Part shown: positions 1 through 12,309 of the stretch, in pieces
Numbering within the stretch: the first letter of the stretch is position 1
How the letters are laid out: each line of letters opens with the position of its first letter
Assembly (NCBI GenBank): GCA_028829895.1
Contig: CM054179.1
Span: 106,801,375 to 106,865,374 of the forward strand
Length of the DNA stretch: 64,000 nucleotides
Direction: 5' to 3'
Origin: Sinotaia quadrata
Taxonomy: Eukaryota > Mollusca > Gastropoda > Architaenioglossa > Viviparidae
Notes under the pieces: model-generated
Told to the model about the DNA's origin: nothing
The model's database searches: none
What the model saw: only the letters and a program-made list of their open reading frames with translations
Position numbers and translations under genes: made by a program

Positions 1-76
1 TTCTTCTTCTTTAGTCTTTAATTATCTCTTTTCTTTCATTCTTTCACATTTTCACATTGTCTCTCATTTTTTCGTA

Positions 77-450
77 TCAATCCCACATTATCGACCTCGC
101 TTTAGCAATTTATCGTATTTATCGTATTAATCTCACCTTATTTATCACACATTATCATTCTCGTCTTATCAGTATCACCTTATCAATATCGCCTTATCAC
201 TCTTCTCTTTATCAGTCTTACCTTATCAATCTCACCTTATCAGTCTCATCTTATCAATCTTACCTTATCAATATCGCCTTAACATTCTTCTCTTTATCAG
301 TCTTACCTTATTAATCTCACCATATCAATATCGCCTTATCATTCTCCTCTTAATCTCGCCATATCAGTCTCACCGTATCAATCTCACCTTATCAATCTCG
401 CCTTATTAGTTTAACCTTATCAATCTCGCCTTATCAAGGTCACTTTATCA
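77..450. repeat. Degenerate 14-15 bp minisatellite
   Basis: About 25 imperfect copies of a 14-bp unit close to CTTATCAATCTCAC. The variable positions alternate between CTCAC, CTCGC and CTTAC, and some stretches behave as two-unit blocks. The open frame through it (from about 57) is a repeat artefact made of Ser/Leu/Ile/Tyr words. Borders are gradual. Confidence 0.85.
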
Positions 451-455
451 GTTCG

Positions 456-1154
456 TAATCGTTTGCTCATCTAACAGCAAACAGCAGATTATTTTTTTTA
501 CCGAAAGTTCCGTAAACGTCTTGGTATTAGGAAGTGTAAACAAATTTAATTTCACTTCAAAAACGTTCCCTTATCTCGAGGGTTAAATTTGTTTACTAAA
601 TTCATTGCCGTCATCTTTGTTTCCATGCTGCTGCGTTCCTTTTGCCCTTCTCCCACCCTCTTCCCACCCACCCACCCCAAACCAAACGTCCTAACAGACA
701 GTTCGATAGTCGTGTACTGCTGACAGTGTGAAAACATTAGGTTGCAACACGACTGCGTACGTTTGTTTTAACTCAGGTCAGCGAAGCGTAACCGCCACTT
801 GTTTCTATATAAGAAGTCGATATCTGAATTATGTCTTTCTCGCGACAATCTATTTTTCATGGCGGCATGGCGTGGTGGGATAAGTGCAATTCGATCATTA
901 GCGCAAAGTGCAATCAGCTGAAAAGTTTACTTTCATTGAAATTTAATTTTAGGTCACGTGCAAATGATTTTCAAAAGTCGCATACTTATACATTCATATT
1001 AAATAATTTGTTATTTCGGCATCAGACGTTGTGACTCCAGACTGGAGAAGTTTGGAGAGGTGGGAAATACTTGTCCTTTCGCGTAATTTCAGTTAAATTG
1101 AGTATGATGAATGTGTGTGGTGGTTGCAATATACATGCTGGTTTCGTGTTTTGC
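456..1154. other. Single-copy AT-rich stretch with one hairpin
   Basis: No gene or tandem array is recognisable. The only structure I see is a perfect 14-bp inverted repeat, listed separately at 536-596. Two short frames (552-737 minus and 831-1034 plus) lack any recognisable domain and I do not call them. Confidence 0.5.
536..596. repeat. 14-bp perfect inverted repeat (hairpin)
   Basis: GTAAACAAATTTAA at 536-549 is exactly complementary to TTAAATTTGTTTAC at 583-596, with a 33-base loop containing CTCGAG. It could form a cruciform or RNA hairpin. No element termini or target duplication are evident around it, so its role is unknown. Confidence 0.75.
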
Positions 1155-1268
1155 ACCTACAGCTTCTTTTTGCTGACCAGACACATTGTCACGTGTCCTG
1201 TTATGTTTAGCGACCTATAGCTTCTTTTTGCTGACCAGACACATTGTCACGTGTCCTGTTATGTTTAA
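1155..1268. repeat. Two-copy tandem duplication, ~57 bp
   Basis: Two nearly identical copies in direct tandem, each beginning ACCTA(C/T)AGCTTCTTTTTG and ending near CCTGTTATGTTTA. The few differences between copies mean the duplication is recent on the scale of this window. Confidence 0.9.
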
Positions 1269-1690
1269 TGATCCTGTCACTATATTAGATTCCCAAATAT
1301 ATATTAGGTTATCGATTCTCTTCTAATACTAGCTACAGCCGGACGGCCTAACATATCTTCCACGAATATGCCAAAGATTCAGACTATTACTCAAATGACA
1401 TACCGACAGATAAATCAGCTGACCTGCCCAAGCTTTTAACGTTATCTCCCCCTTCATATTAGTTATCATTATATATTATTTCTCTGGCTCAGCCCCCATA
1501 ACAGCTTCTATTAGTCAAAGATTACAGCAAATTATGTAATTATGTAACATAGGTGAAGATAACAAAGTAAAATTTAATAAAAATAATTGTAGTAAAAAGA
1601 CATCAATTTCATTTGCGGAAAATATGAAAGTTCGTCTATCCCGCCCTACCCGATTATTCGTATTCGACTGATCAGTTCATTTGGAGAGTT
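1269..1690. other. Single-copy AT-rich stretch
   Basis: Nothing recognised. GTTATCTCCC at 1441-1450 is one of several similar words scattered through the window. Confidence 0.4.
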
Positions 1691-1862
1691 GGTCAGACTC
1701 CATTGTCTTTGTCAGTACAGTACTAGATTGACGTTTGGTCAGACTCCATTGTCTTTGTCAGTATAGTACTAGATTGACGTTTGGTCAGACTCCATTGTCT
1801 TTGTCAGTACAGTACTAGATTGACGTTTGGTCAGACTCCATTTTCGTGGTCAGTACAGAACG
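1691..1862. repeat. 46-bp minisatellite, ~3.7 copies
   Basis: Units start with GGTCAGACTCCATTGTCTTT at 1691, 1737 and 1783, and with a diverged version at 1829. The first three differ by about one base, while the last breaks off after about 33 bases. Confidence 0.92.
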
Positions 1863-2510
1863 AGTACTAGCAAAGAAAAATGCCCTTTGAAAAAATAGTC
1901 AGTGCACGAGAGTTCATATTCAAGTGCATGTTTAATGTTTCTCTAAGGAGATTTTAACTTGCAAGATGCGCTTGTCAAATGTGATTAGTCAAAGCCAGCT
2001 AGAACAACAAATGCTGAATTTGTCTTCATGATGATGACTGTTTTGTTCGTCACGTTAAGGCACTGTTGCCTAGACACGAGCGTATGAACGAAGCGGTAGT
2101 TAGTAAAACAGCACATGCTACTCTCTACTTTGTATCTCTGAAGGTTTTCAGGCTTTGCCCTCTCTGGAAGGATTTCAGATTCGATATTTCCATTTGACCA
2201 TGGATCATAAATGTTTCCTAAATGAATAATGTCAAAAGAGTCATCTACATTATGAGAAGTGCGCCTTTAAAAATTGACCCTTTTTTCGGAAGACAAGTTT
2301 GACGTTCAGTAAGAGTTTCTTTCTCCTTTGTCATATCAAATATATCGTCAGTTTCGTTCCTCATACATAATAGCTCAAGTGTACAATTCTCATGATTATC
2401 ACATATGTGCATAGCCATAATTTCACTTTTACACTTTTTGAAATTAAAAGCATTGAGCCATTATGATTTCTGGGCAGAGTAGTTGTTTGAAAAACATTAG
2501 TTGAGCCCGT
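1863..2510. other. Single-copy AT-rich stretch
   Basis: No coding frame, RNA gene or repeat is recognisable. Confidence 0.4.
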
Positions 2511-2714
2511 GGTTGTAAATACTCACGCATTGCTGTCAGGCCAAGGTTGTAAATATTTATGCATTGCTGTCAGGCCAAGGTTGTAAATATTCATGCATTG
2601 TTGTCAGGCCGAGGTTGTAAATATTCATGCATTGCTGTCAGGTCAAGGTTGTAAATACGTATGCATTGATGACAGACCGTGATTGTAAATACGTATGCAT
2701 TGATGACAGGCCGT
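2511..2714. repeat. 34-bp minisatellite, 6 copies
   Basis: Units begin GGTTGTAAATA at 2511, 2545, 2579, 2613 and 2647, and GATTGTAAATA at 2681. Each contains GCATTG followed by a TGTCAGGCC-like word. The last two copies share ACGTATGCATTGATGACAG, so variants have spread locally. Confidence 0.92.
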
Positions 2715-2841
2715 GAGATAAATAAAAGGAACGAAATGTTATTTGCTTACAAGTCTCAATTTGCAAGACCGAAATCCAGTATTGTTGCATGCCTTCCAGA
2801 CCTAAGTCAGTATACGCTGACAAATAATATATCAGGCAGTA

Positions 2842-2993
2842 CTTACTATGACGTCATTGGAGATTAAAGAGCATCCGACTGTATGGATTAAAAATCGATT
2901 TCGTCATTTAAAGTGCTTACTATGACGTCATTGGAGATTAAAGAGCATCCGACTGTATATGGATTAAAAAATCGATTTCGTCATTTAAAGTGC
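2842..2993. repeat. 74-78 bp tandem duplication carrying CRE octamers
   Basis: Two near-identical copies start with CTTACTATGACGTCATTGG at 2842 and 2916. Each carries the full palindrome TGACGTCA (2849-2856 and 2923-2930), the consensus for CREB/ATF bZIP factors, and an ATCGATTTCGTCA word. Whether the octamers are functional cannot be told from the sequence. Confidence 0.9.
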
Positions 2994-5944
2994 GCGGAAT
3001 ATTTTTCTAAAGCAAGGGCGATCCGCAGCAATTTTGATTTGCAGTATGTAGTTGGTAATTACTTAATATTACATGTTAATTAACTGAGTTACCCCACCCC
3101 CCTGCCTACCGTTCGAGTAACCATGCTGTGTTGCTCAATACGTTAGGCGTGTATCCGATAATCAGTTGTTAGAGTTTGATGGACCTTCCTTGTGAAGACT
3201 GCACACACGTCTTACTGTGGTAATGTCACAGTGTAATCACCTCATAAGCATTAAGATAAGGTCTGGGTTAAGCAAGTCCAGCATATTGTCGCAGCTTGGC
3301 AATGGATTTACTGTTATGTTTTGAACTGGAGCTATCAGAAAAGAAGAAAGAAAGAAATATTATCAAACTCGAAATTCAAGATGACGTTAGAGCCCTACAT
3401 AGGTGACATTATGGGCTTGTCTCTCTTCATCTTAGGGTAAGGCGCTGTACCGGTCATTAATCTCATTATGTAAAAAGAATCAGCGGTGGATGCATTCAAT
3501 AACTGCGTACACAAGTAATTGGAAACAAGCCTGGTTATAAATAATATATATGCATTTATTTTATGTTTACTGCTGAGTGAAAGCCTTATATATTTTTGTT
3601 AAAAGTTGGCCGTGTTCACTGCAGGGAGGAAAGGCTACCAGTCGTACGCAGATTTATATATATATTTCTTGTTTTTTCTTTTTGGTGGGAGGGGCCTTTG
3701 TTACTGTTGACATAACACTGAGAATATTCGCCTAACTACATATACATAGCATAGAGAGCAAAACACTCGTACGTCTTGTTAATACTATTTTCCATCCCTC
3801 TTATCTCCCCTAATGTCATGCCTTTCTAGCCAAAGGTGATTTTAACGACTCAAGTCTGACCGATATATGTTATCCATTTGAACATTTATAAACACGTGCT
3901 CGACAATCCAAAATCAAAAGTGGAAATCGTCTTTTGGCTTGCTCATTTCAAACTGAAATTAAAACCAAAATAATAATAACTGTCAGCGAAAACATAGTCA
4001 AGAGTTGCACACCCTGATTCGCATATGACAAGCGTTAGTAGTAACACTAAAAAAGGCGGAAGTAGGTGTCACTGTCGGAGCGGTTCACGAGATTGGTCAA
4101 TGTGGAGGCAAAAAAACATTTGAAATTTTGTATCTCTACATTCTACAATGTAACGTAAGAGTAATGAAACAATCGAACAAAGTAAATTCACAGTAATTGT
4201 AGTAAACTACTACATTCACACGACCGTTGTTTGGCGACTGTGCCTTTAAATTCTAATATGCTTGGAGTCAAAAACTGGCGATTTTATTTGTTAAGTTTGC
4301 AGACCGTTACTGTGAATGTGTTTAAATGGCGATATTCTTGATGCAGATATTCCTAGCAAATAAAGTTTCCAATCCACCAACCTCAGGGAATTTCATGCAC
4401 ACGTATCAAAAAAATACATAAACTCAGATGTGTAATCATTGCGATTTATAACAATATACAAAATAAGAACCATCATTTCATGAATAATTAAGTGCTTAAT
4501 TTATATTTTACACTTTAAGAACTAAATGCAATAAATTTCCTTCAGTTTAACTTTGGCTGTATGGAAATAATCTACGGCAGGTGACAGACATTTTTACAAT
4601 AAAATTTTCTGAACTTGAAACCGTAGTTACAAAAAAATTTTAAGTAATTTAAATTGAGCCATTAAAGCTGATGGGGGTGCGGGTACTTGATTTTGGGATA
4701 TGAAAGCTGTTCTTATACAAATGTCATGATTTCTGGGCGTGGTATTTGGATGTGATGAGGAGCCATTTATTGTTTACACAACTCAAGAGCAGAGCACCTA
4801 GTCCAAACCCCACAGATCCTGCGGAGAAGAGAGGCCTACTAATAAGGCCTGGAATGTAAAGCGGAAGTGGATTGTGGGGTTTCTGATCAACGAAGTTTAA
4901 CGGCACGCGTTTCGGTATAACAGTCAATGCATATATTAAGTTTATGAAAGCGAATTTCTCATTTACAACGTATATTGTTAATAGAGCGTCAAAGTACACC
5001 ACGTGCACGGGCCGGTCGATTGAAAAAAAAGGGTTGCTTTTGTTGTGTATTACTTTAAAGTAGTGTGCAACAAAATTATTTTATTATGAGATATATCGAG
5101 TGATTTTCCTTTTTATTGATTGACTGTTTACATGATAAACCAGCTAACCTAACACATGTTTCAAGTTGCTTTGCTGTTATATGCCAGTCCTGCAGGAATT
5201 CAGCTGCTAACAGCCGCTCAAAGTTATTGTACCTATTAATTCAAATTACTACAATCTAAATTTCTCTTCGATGTCTTGTAATAATATCTAATGAAATTAC
5301 ACTTAAAAGTATTTAACCGGTATAATAACCTTCATATTCAAATACATTTTATGCTTTAAAATGGATATCATTTGCAAAATCGTGACTGGATCCTGCAATG
5401 TGCGCTGGACGACTTTGATTCTAAAAGAAAACATGCTGTTAATCTGTCTTAATGAAGACCACACAATACTATATATAGCAGAATATAGAACAGTTTCAAA
5501 CTTGAATATTTCATTGTACCTTTATTAGAAAGGTGTGGCATTTGCATGCAGTCTGCCTTCACTTCTTATGTGGTGCACTGAATAGAATATTTTATAGAAT
5601 TAATTTTTATACTTATGTAATCGTACAATAATATAGATTAAAAGAAACATTTTTTTCAACACAAACCCTTTATTTAAAACTGCCCTTAGCAGAACAAAGT
5701 AATGTACTTTATCCATACGAGACAAAGTTTGGAATACAAAATGAAAGAAATGCAGCAAAATGGAGATAGTCAATAGGGTGAATAAAACTGAAATATTATA
5801 CATAATTCCACTTATTGAAGAAATATTTCTCTTGCAGAAAAAACAGTGACAGTTTAGGAATGTATGCTTATTTAACTTATGGGTACTGAGATTAACAAGA
5901 TAACATTTTTAGAGGTAAATAAAGTTTATGGTCTAATGTCACTA
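2994..5944. other. 3-kb AT-rich stretch without recognisable features
   Basis: No tandem array, RNA gene or credible coding frame. The longest frame (4724-5008, minus, 94 codons) begins with GTG rather than ATG and matches no family I recognise. Short TA-rich runs lie near 3655. Confidence 0.45.
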
Positions 5945-5950
5945 TCAGAA

Positions 5951-6656
5951 GTTTGGTTATTATCACACGACAGGTATCATCGATTCGGTTATTATCACAC
6001 GCAAACCTGTTGCTAGCGGAAGTTTGGTTATTATCACACGACAGGTATCATCGGTTTGGTTATTATCACACGCAAACCTGTTGCTAGCGGAAGTTTGGTT
6101 ATTATCACACGACAGGTATCATCGGTTTGGTTATTATCACACGCAAACCTGTTGCTAGCGGAAGTTTGGTTATTATCATACGCCATGTCGCCATTGGAAG
6201 TGCAAGTTATTATCACACACCAACCTGTCCTTATGAGAAGTTCAAGTTATTATCCGCACTTCATCCTGTCCCTATCACAAGTGCAAGTTATTATCACACA
6301 CCAATCTGTCGCTATCAAAGTTTGCTTAATATCACACGCCAACCTTTCCCTATCGAAAGTTTGGTTAATATCACATGCCAACCCGTCGCTATCCGTCACT
6401 ATCGGAAGTGCAAGTTATTATCACACGCCATGTCGCTATAGGAAGTGCAAGTTATTATCACACGCCAACCTGTCTCTATTGGAAGTTTAGTTATGACCAC
6501 ACGCTAAGCTGTCCCCTTCTGAAGTGCAATTTATTATCCACACGCCAACATGTCCCTATCACAAGTGCAAGTTATCATCACATGCCAACCTATCCATATG
6601 AGAAGTTCAAGTTATTATCCATATGCCAACCTGTACCTATGAGAAGTTATTATCGT
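5951..6656. repeat. ~36-bp minisatellite with a 71-bp higher-order unit
   Basis: The left third is a two-subunit repeat with a 71-bp period: GTTTGGTTATTATCACACG recurs at 5951, 6022, 6093 and 6164. One subunit ends ACAGGTATCATCGG and the other ends AAACCTGTTGCTAGCGG. To the right the array loosens into about a dozen diverged copies built on CAAGTTATTATC and CCAACCTGTCCCTAT. Frames through it on both strands are artefacts of the missing stops. It abuts dispersed-element copy A at about 6657. Confidence 0.9.
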
Positions 6657-7165
6657 GCATTCTGCTATTGATATATTAATATTTGTGTTTTATGTAGAGA
6701 TGTATTATGTGAGTAGACTATTATTTCTGCAAATTTTGTAACTTAGATACTCATACAGAGTATGCTAAACACTTACATTGTTTTTAGTGAACTGTGCATA
6801 AACTAATATGCCGAATTTATTATGCTGTGTGCGTGTATCGGGCTAATAAATAATTAAGTAAATTGAGACTTGAATGTAAGAAAGAATGGAGTTAAAAATG
6901 AATAATCTTGAAATTTAGTTATTGTCTCTGATTATATTTTAAAGGAAAAAGCAGCCTTTCCTTGCTTTACCTAAATCTCCTGGTTTGCTGATAAATAAAC
7001 TTACTACGACCATGGTAGACATGAGAAGTATCTACCCCAGTGTGTAAGTGTAAATAATACACTGCACTCCAACGATGTAATGTGGCAAAGTATGCTGACT
7101 ACATTGTGGAATATCTAGTAGAAGGTGGTTAGTGGAAATTGCTACAAGACTCAAGTTATTCTGAA
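6657..7165 (+). mobile_element. Dispersed element family, copy A (5' half)
   Basis: It aligns by eye with 20377-20835 (copy B) and with the reverse complement of about 57430-57990 (copy D). Shared landmarks, in order, are CTATTATTTCTGCAAAT, TTATTATGCTGTGTGCGTGT, GGGCTAATAAATA, GTAAGAAAGAATGGAGTTA, CTGATTATATTTTA, AGCAGCCTTT, TCCTGGTTTGCTGAT, CAGTGTGTAAGTGT and GACTACAT. There is no coding capacity. The left edge abuts a minisatellite instead of the sequence present in B and D; the right edge fades near 7165. It is probably a non-autonomous transposon, class unknown. Confidence 0.72.
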
Positions 7166-7699
7166 TATGAATTTGATAAAACCCACACTAAAGGAAGAGT
7201 GAATAAAATTATGGATTTCAAAATACCCTAGCAAAAGGTTGAATATGGATGTGGTATGATCTAAGACAACAAAAGAGGTAAGAACCACCCCACCCCACAA
7301 ATAAACTTAAAATGAAAAATAATTCGTAAAATTAACTTATGTCTGTTTGACATGTTGTCAGGAGAAGCTTGTATTATTTATTGGTTATTTAAATGGCAGT
7401 AAACAGCGGTGGCTGTCGCGAAACCTAACTGGATTTAGACATGTAGATATTGATTTCATATGAAAATGTTTAATATAATCTGTGCACTAGTCTAGCACTT
7501 CTTATTTATATTTCTGCTTAGTTTCTGAATTTTATTTGCTTCATGTATAACTAATGTATTTATTTTAAATTAAACATTGCGGTGGCCGTCCTGTTGATTT
7601 CGCAGTGTGTATTACTGCGTGCAAAAGCTGCTATAGACTGAAGAACAAATGTCAAGAGAATAAAATAAAATCGAAGTCAAATAAACAAAAGCACAGCAT

Positions 7700-7702
<3 letters not shown>
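7166..7702. other. Single-copy AT-rich stretch
   Basis: Nothing recognised. A short poly-C/CA patch lies near 7287. Confidence 0.4.
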
Positions 7703-7737
<35 letters not shown>

Positions 7738-7819
7738 GAGAGAGAGAGAGAGAATGAGAGAGAGAGAATGAGGGAGAGAGAGAGTGTGTGAGAGAGAGAG
7801 AGAATGAGAGAGAGAGAAT

Positions 7820-7850
<31 letters not shown>

Positions 7851-7885
7851 TGTGAGAGAGAGAGAGAGAATGAGAGAGAGAGAGC
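7703..7885. repeat. (GA)n microsatellite with interruptions
   Basis: About 180 bp of GAGAGA interrupted by AATG, GTGA and AAAG. The interruptions recur in blocks, so some expansion was by larger units. The Arg/Glu-rich frame from 7788 is a repeat artefact. Confidence 0.97.
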
Positions 7886-8276
7886 TATTGTTGTATTGTT
7901 GTCAAAGGCTATTCGAAGATTCTATGAAAGCAAATATTATTTATTAGATCCAAATACAGCATTCTTTCTCTAAGCAATTGTTCCTAAGACATTAGGGCTT
8001 GTCAGTAAAGGCCTAAAATGCCCTAAATAGTCAAACAAATAAATCTAGAAATTAAATCTCTCTGACAATAAGGAGTTTTATAATAATTATGTTTTCATTT
8101 CTCGGCAGTGAAAGGGTTAAAAATGTAAAAGCTAATTATGCAATAATCTACACATATAAACTGAAAAAATATAGATCATCTAAATCACTGAAATTAAAGT
8201 TTAGCTAATTTAGTTAAATCAGCATACAAAACCTACATTATGCATTTTGCATAACCAGTAAGATTAATTAACCCCC

Positions 8277-8643
8277 AGTCATCCTTAAGCCGGACAATAT
8301 TGAGGTAAACAAGGCGGATAGGAGAGGGGTTAAATCCCTGTCATCTTCAAACCGGACGATATTGAGGCATACAAGGCAAAAAGGAAACATTTTAAATGTC
8401 AGTCTTCTTAAAGCCGGATGATATCGAAGCACATAAGGCAGATAGGAGACATTAAATGCCAGTGTAAGCCGGACGATGTTGAAACACATAAGGCAGATAG
8501 GAGACAGATTAAATGCCAGTCTAAGCCGGACGATATTGAGATATACAAAAGTCAGGAAGGAGGCATGATACATGCCAGTCAACCCAAAGCCGGATGATAT
8601 TGAAGCACACAAGTCAGAAACGGGACGGGGTTAAATGCCATTA
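8277..8643. repeat. 54-64 bp minisatellite, ~6 diverged copies
   Basis: Each unit has GCCGGA(C/T)GATATTGA followed by CACATAAGGCAGATAGGAG and ends TTAAATGCCAGT. Copies differ by substitutions and indels, so it is an older array. The minus-strand frame 8268-8612 runs through the repeat and is not a gene. Confidence 0.88.
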
Positions 8644-8926
8644 AACTGAATGACTGTAGAATGACGTAGTCTGCACTGTAGGCCACAGTGAACAAACCGA
8701 AATTGCATAACTCGACTCTGAAAAAAAAGTTAAGTGGAGTCTTGTATCTGTATATATTTTGGCAGTAAAGGTGCGATAAAGTTAAGTTTGTTGGTTAGCA
8801 TTGGGTTATTTTACGGTTAATTTATATATTATAGGTAATTGTTGGAATAAATGATGTCTTTAGACATAAACGTTCGGTTTTATTTACATGCATATAAAGG
8901 TAAATTGAGAAGCATAATTTTTTATA
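8644..8926. other. Spacer between two minisatellites
   Basis: AT-rich, no feature recognised. Confidence 0.4.
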
Positions 8927-9850
8927 GGTAATCTTGGGGACATTATTGACTATCTATAGGTCAACGTTGGGACAAGTCTGTGTTTTAACAAGGTCAACGT
9001 TGGGACGTAGTTATGTGTATTTATGGGTAAACGTTGGGACAAGTTTGTATTTTAACAAGGTCAACGTTGGGACATCATTTTGTGTATTTATGGGTAAACG
9101 TTGGGACATAATTTTGTGTATTTATGGGTAAACGTTGGGACATAATTTTGTGTACTTAGGATCAATGTTGCGACATAATCTTGTGTACTTAGGATTAATG
9201 TTGGGACATAATCTTGTGTACTTAGGATTAATGTTGGGACATAATTTTGTGTATTTATGGGTAAACGTGGAACATAATTCTGTATATTTCCAATTAAACA
9301 TGGGACATAATTTTGTGTATTCATGGGTAAACGTGGGACATCATTTTGTGTATTTATGAGCAAACGTTGGGACATCATTTTGTGTATTTAGATAAACGTT
9401 GGGACATCATTTTGTGTATTTATGGATAACAATTGGGACATAATTTTGTGTATTTAGATAAACGTTGGGACATCATTTTGTGTATTTATGGATAACAATT
9501 GGGACATAATTTTGTGTATTTAGATAAACGTTGGGACATCATTTTGTGTATTTCTGGATAACAACTTGGACATAATTTTGTGTATTTATGAGTAAACGTT
9601 GGGACATCATTTTGTGTATTTATGGATAACAATTGGGACATAATTTTGTGTATTTAGATAAACGTTGGGACATCATTTTGTGTATTTCTGGATAACAACT
9701 TGGACATAATTTTGTGTATTTATGAGTAAACGTTGGGACATCATTTTGTGTATTTATGGATAACAACTGGGACATAATATTTTGTATTAAAGAATAAATG
9801 CTGGGATATAATTTTGTGTTGATGGATTAATGTTGGGGCATACTTCATAG
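8927..9850. repeat. ~33-bp minisatellite, ~28 copies, with 66-bp higher-order unit
   Basis: Units contain AACGTTGGGACAT and TTTTGTGTATTTATGG. From about 9401 to 9770 two alternating subunits (GGGACATCAT and GGGACATAAT types) repeat with a 66-bp period; starts are visible at 9401, 9467 and 9533. Copies at both edges are more diverged than the centre, the usual pattern of unequal exchange or slippage homogenising the middle. Confidence 0.93.
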
Positions 9851-10571
9851 AGTGTGTGTAAACATTGGAAAGGGAATATGTTTAATTCAATATTTTGATT
9901 AACTGTACAGATAAATATTTAGACATCATTGTTTGCGTGTCAACTCATATGTGTCCGATACATTACGTAACAGCTGTCATATATTACGTTTTAAACTGTT
10001 CTCTATGGAAACATGTCCCCGGCATCACAGACATTTAAAAAAAAAATCTTCTAACTTCCGCCAAATTCACTGCAGTTGAATAAAGTAATTTTTAATTTTA
10101 GTATTTCAATAGAGACTTGTTTCCTATCCCAAGCAACAGGCACACCTCGCTGATCTTTGCCTATTTGGCGCATCCACGTTTGCACTCAAATTGAATATTT
10201 TAAACTTCCTTCAATCAAGATTCTTACAGTTGAGTTCTCGACGGCCACCTTCCTCCCCCACCCCCTAGTGATGCAAGATTCGCACGTGCTCAATAGAAAT
10301 ACATTATCCTTCTCTTGCCGATGCGCCTGACTCACTTCGAAGCCGTCCAAGCGTGCATGTCATGCGTTTGTGGGATATTGGCAACTTGAAACCCTGTTAA
10401 AACATTGCTGTAACAATGCGGATGTTTGTGCGCAAGGACAAACGTTGAGGTTATGTTAAATGCATGTGGGTGTGCGATAGTCCGACACGCTGGTTTTCAG
10501 TTGACGTTGTATGAGACGTAGCGAGAGAACCCCTGTGTGTTTTATTATTTTTCATTGATTTATTTCTTTGC

Positions 10572-10578
<7 letters not shown>
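9851..10578. other. Single-copy stretch
   Basis: No feature recognised. The base composition is a little richer in G+C between about 10230 and 10460 than in the surroundings. Confidence 0.4.

Positions 10579-10618
<40 letters not shown>
10579..10618. repeat. (TG)20 microsatellite
   Basis: Uninterrupted TG dinucleotide run preceded by GCGCGCACG, a left-handed-DNA-prone context. Confidence 0.97.
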
Positions 10619-10622
<4 letters not shown>

Positions 10623-11967
10623 TGCTTCTTGCTTGCTTTGTTTCTCTTGAAGCCCGTTTAGTTATTGTGTTTGCTCTCCTGTCCAGTGCGCCGGCTTGTG
10701 GTTGCACTATGAAACATGAATGTGTTGTTTATTGTGTAGGATTTCTCTCCTTTGTAAACAGATAGTTCAAACTTAATGGAGTTCTGAGTTTATTGGGATT
10801 TTGTTTTTTTAATATTTGTTTGGTATTTTAAAAAATTAATCCAAAGAAGTTTGGTGCATTCATCGCCATCCTGCTTCTGCATATTGATTACATGCTGTTT
10901 TTTTGCGTCATGAAAATCAGGTGTCATATAAATATTTGTTTTTATTCGTTATTCTTTTAGTATAACATCTCTCCTCTACTCCCTTTTATTATACAATTGA
11001 TATAATGGAGATCTGTGACATTTCTCTTTGAATTTATTTTTATTTGAAGTTATAGTTGAGTGCAATCACCACCACTATTACTAACCTCAAACAACACAAA
11101 ACGCAATACCCCCTCTCTTTCTCTCTCTCTTTATATTGTAACACCCGAAACGCAAATGGCATAAGCGATAATTAATTATTATACTTTACCCTAAATTTTA
11201 TTAAACTTTTTCAATTTAATTAAATATTCTTTATTCTGTTTTGAAGATTTTATTGTAAGGATACAAAAATAATCGTTAGAGTATTGATCAAAGGCTGGAC
11301 AGTCCAGTCTAGCGACAGCTGTGGGTTTTGTGATCGTATTAATTAGCAGACCCCCAGATGTTCGTCTTAGTCATGCATGAGCAGACACAAATCGCCTGCA
11401 GCCATGTCAGTTCTTCATTAATAGAAATAAATTCTCTTAAGTAACTGACTCTTAAAATCACAAACCAGAAAGAAGCCGGCATTGTCGCGAGAATTTATAA
11501 GTCTTTTAATCTGAAAGATTATCCTTTAAAGAACATATTTAAAAATCTAAACTAAGAGAAACGTCTCGAGGGCTTTATGTCAGCCAGTCAAGCTAATTAG
11601 TGTATCCAAGTATATAAACAAGACAAATTTGTGAATGGACACTGTGTGAGAATACATGTCCTGGATTTGTGGTTTGATTCAGTTAACAGCACTTTGGGTA
11701 TGTTTGGAATAGGTAATACTTTTTTTTATAGAGCTGAACATTTTTTAAAGATCTTATTGTAATTAAACTTTGTTGAGTTAAATTGTATTTTCCATTTTTC
11801 AGGAAACCCTTTAACCCGTACATTTGGAAAGAGAAACTTTTCTTGATAAAATTGTGTATAGATTTTTTTCATCTTTGCTACATGGGAAAGTTTTTAACTG
11901 TATTTTTTCTCATTTCTTGAGTAATCTAGCAAGTATATACTTTCGCCTATTTCATGTGGTGGGAAAA
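10619..11967. other. AT-rich stretch without recognisable features
   Basis: No credible coding frame, RNA gene or array. A short CTCTTTCTCTCTCTCT run lies near 11115-11133. Confidence 0.4.
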
Positions 11968-12031
11968 TGTGTTAGTTTATGGGTAAATGTGTTAGTTTAT
12001 GGGTAAGTGTGTTAGTTTATGGGTAAGTGTG
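11968..12031. repeat. 20-bp minisatellite, ~3 copies
   Basis: Three tandem copies of TGTGTTAGTTTATGGGTAA(A/G) followed by a partial copy. Confidence 0.9.
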
Positions 12032-12309
12032 TGATGTATGAGAAAGAGATGAAAGTGTGGGAAGCCAAATTATTTCTTACACATGGACTGACACCTGTGT
12101 TAATTATTCTCCAAAAACACTTGCTTCATGCCATGTCATTTTACTCATCAGCTCTGCAACTGGAGTTCATTCTGTGACTTCATTCCAGTCAGTTCTATGA
12201 TAACGATCTTCAGTCGGAAACCTACCGACGTAGTTTCCAGCTATCTCAACTTAAATGAACTGCTACCTATTCGTCTGGTGTACTTCCAAAGACTGCAACA
12301 TGCACTTTG

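Noticed and set aside
4724..5008. 94-codon minus-strand frame
   Set aside because: GTG start and no recognisable family.
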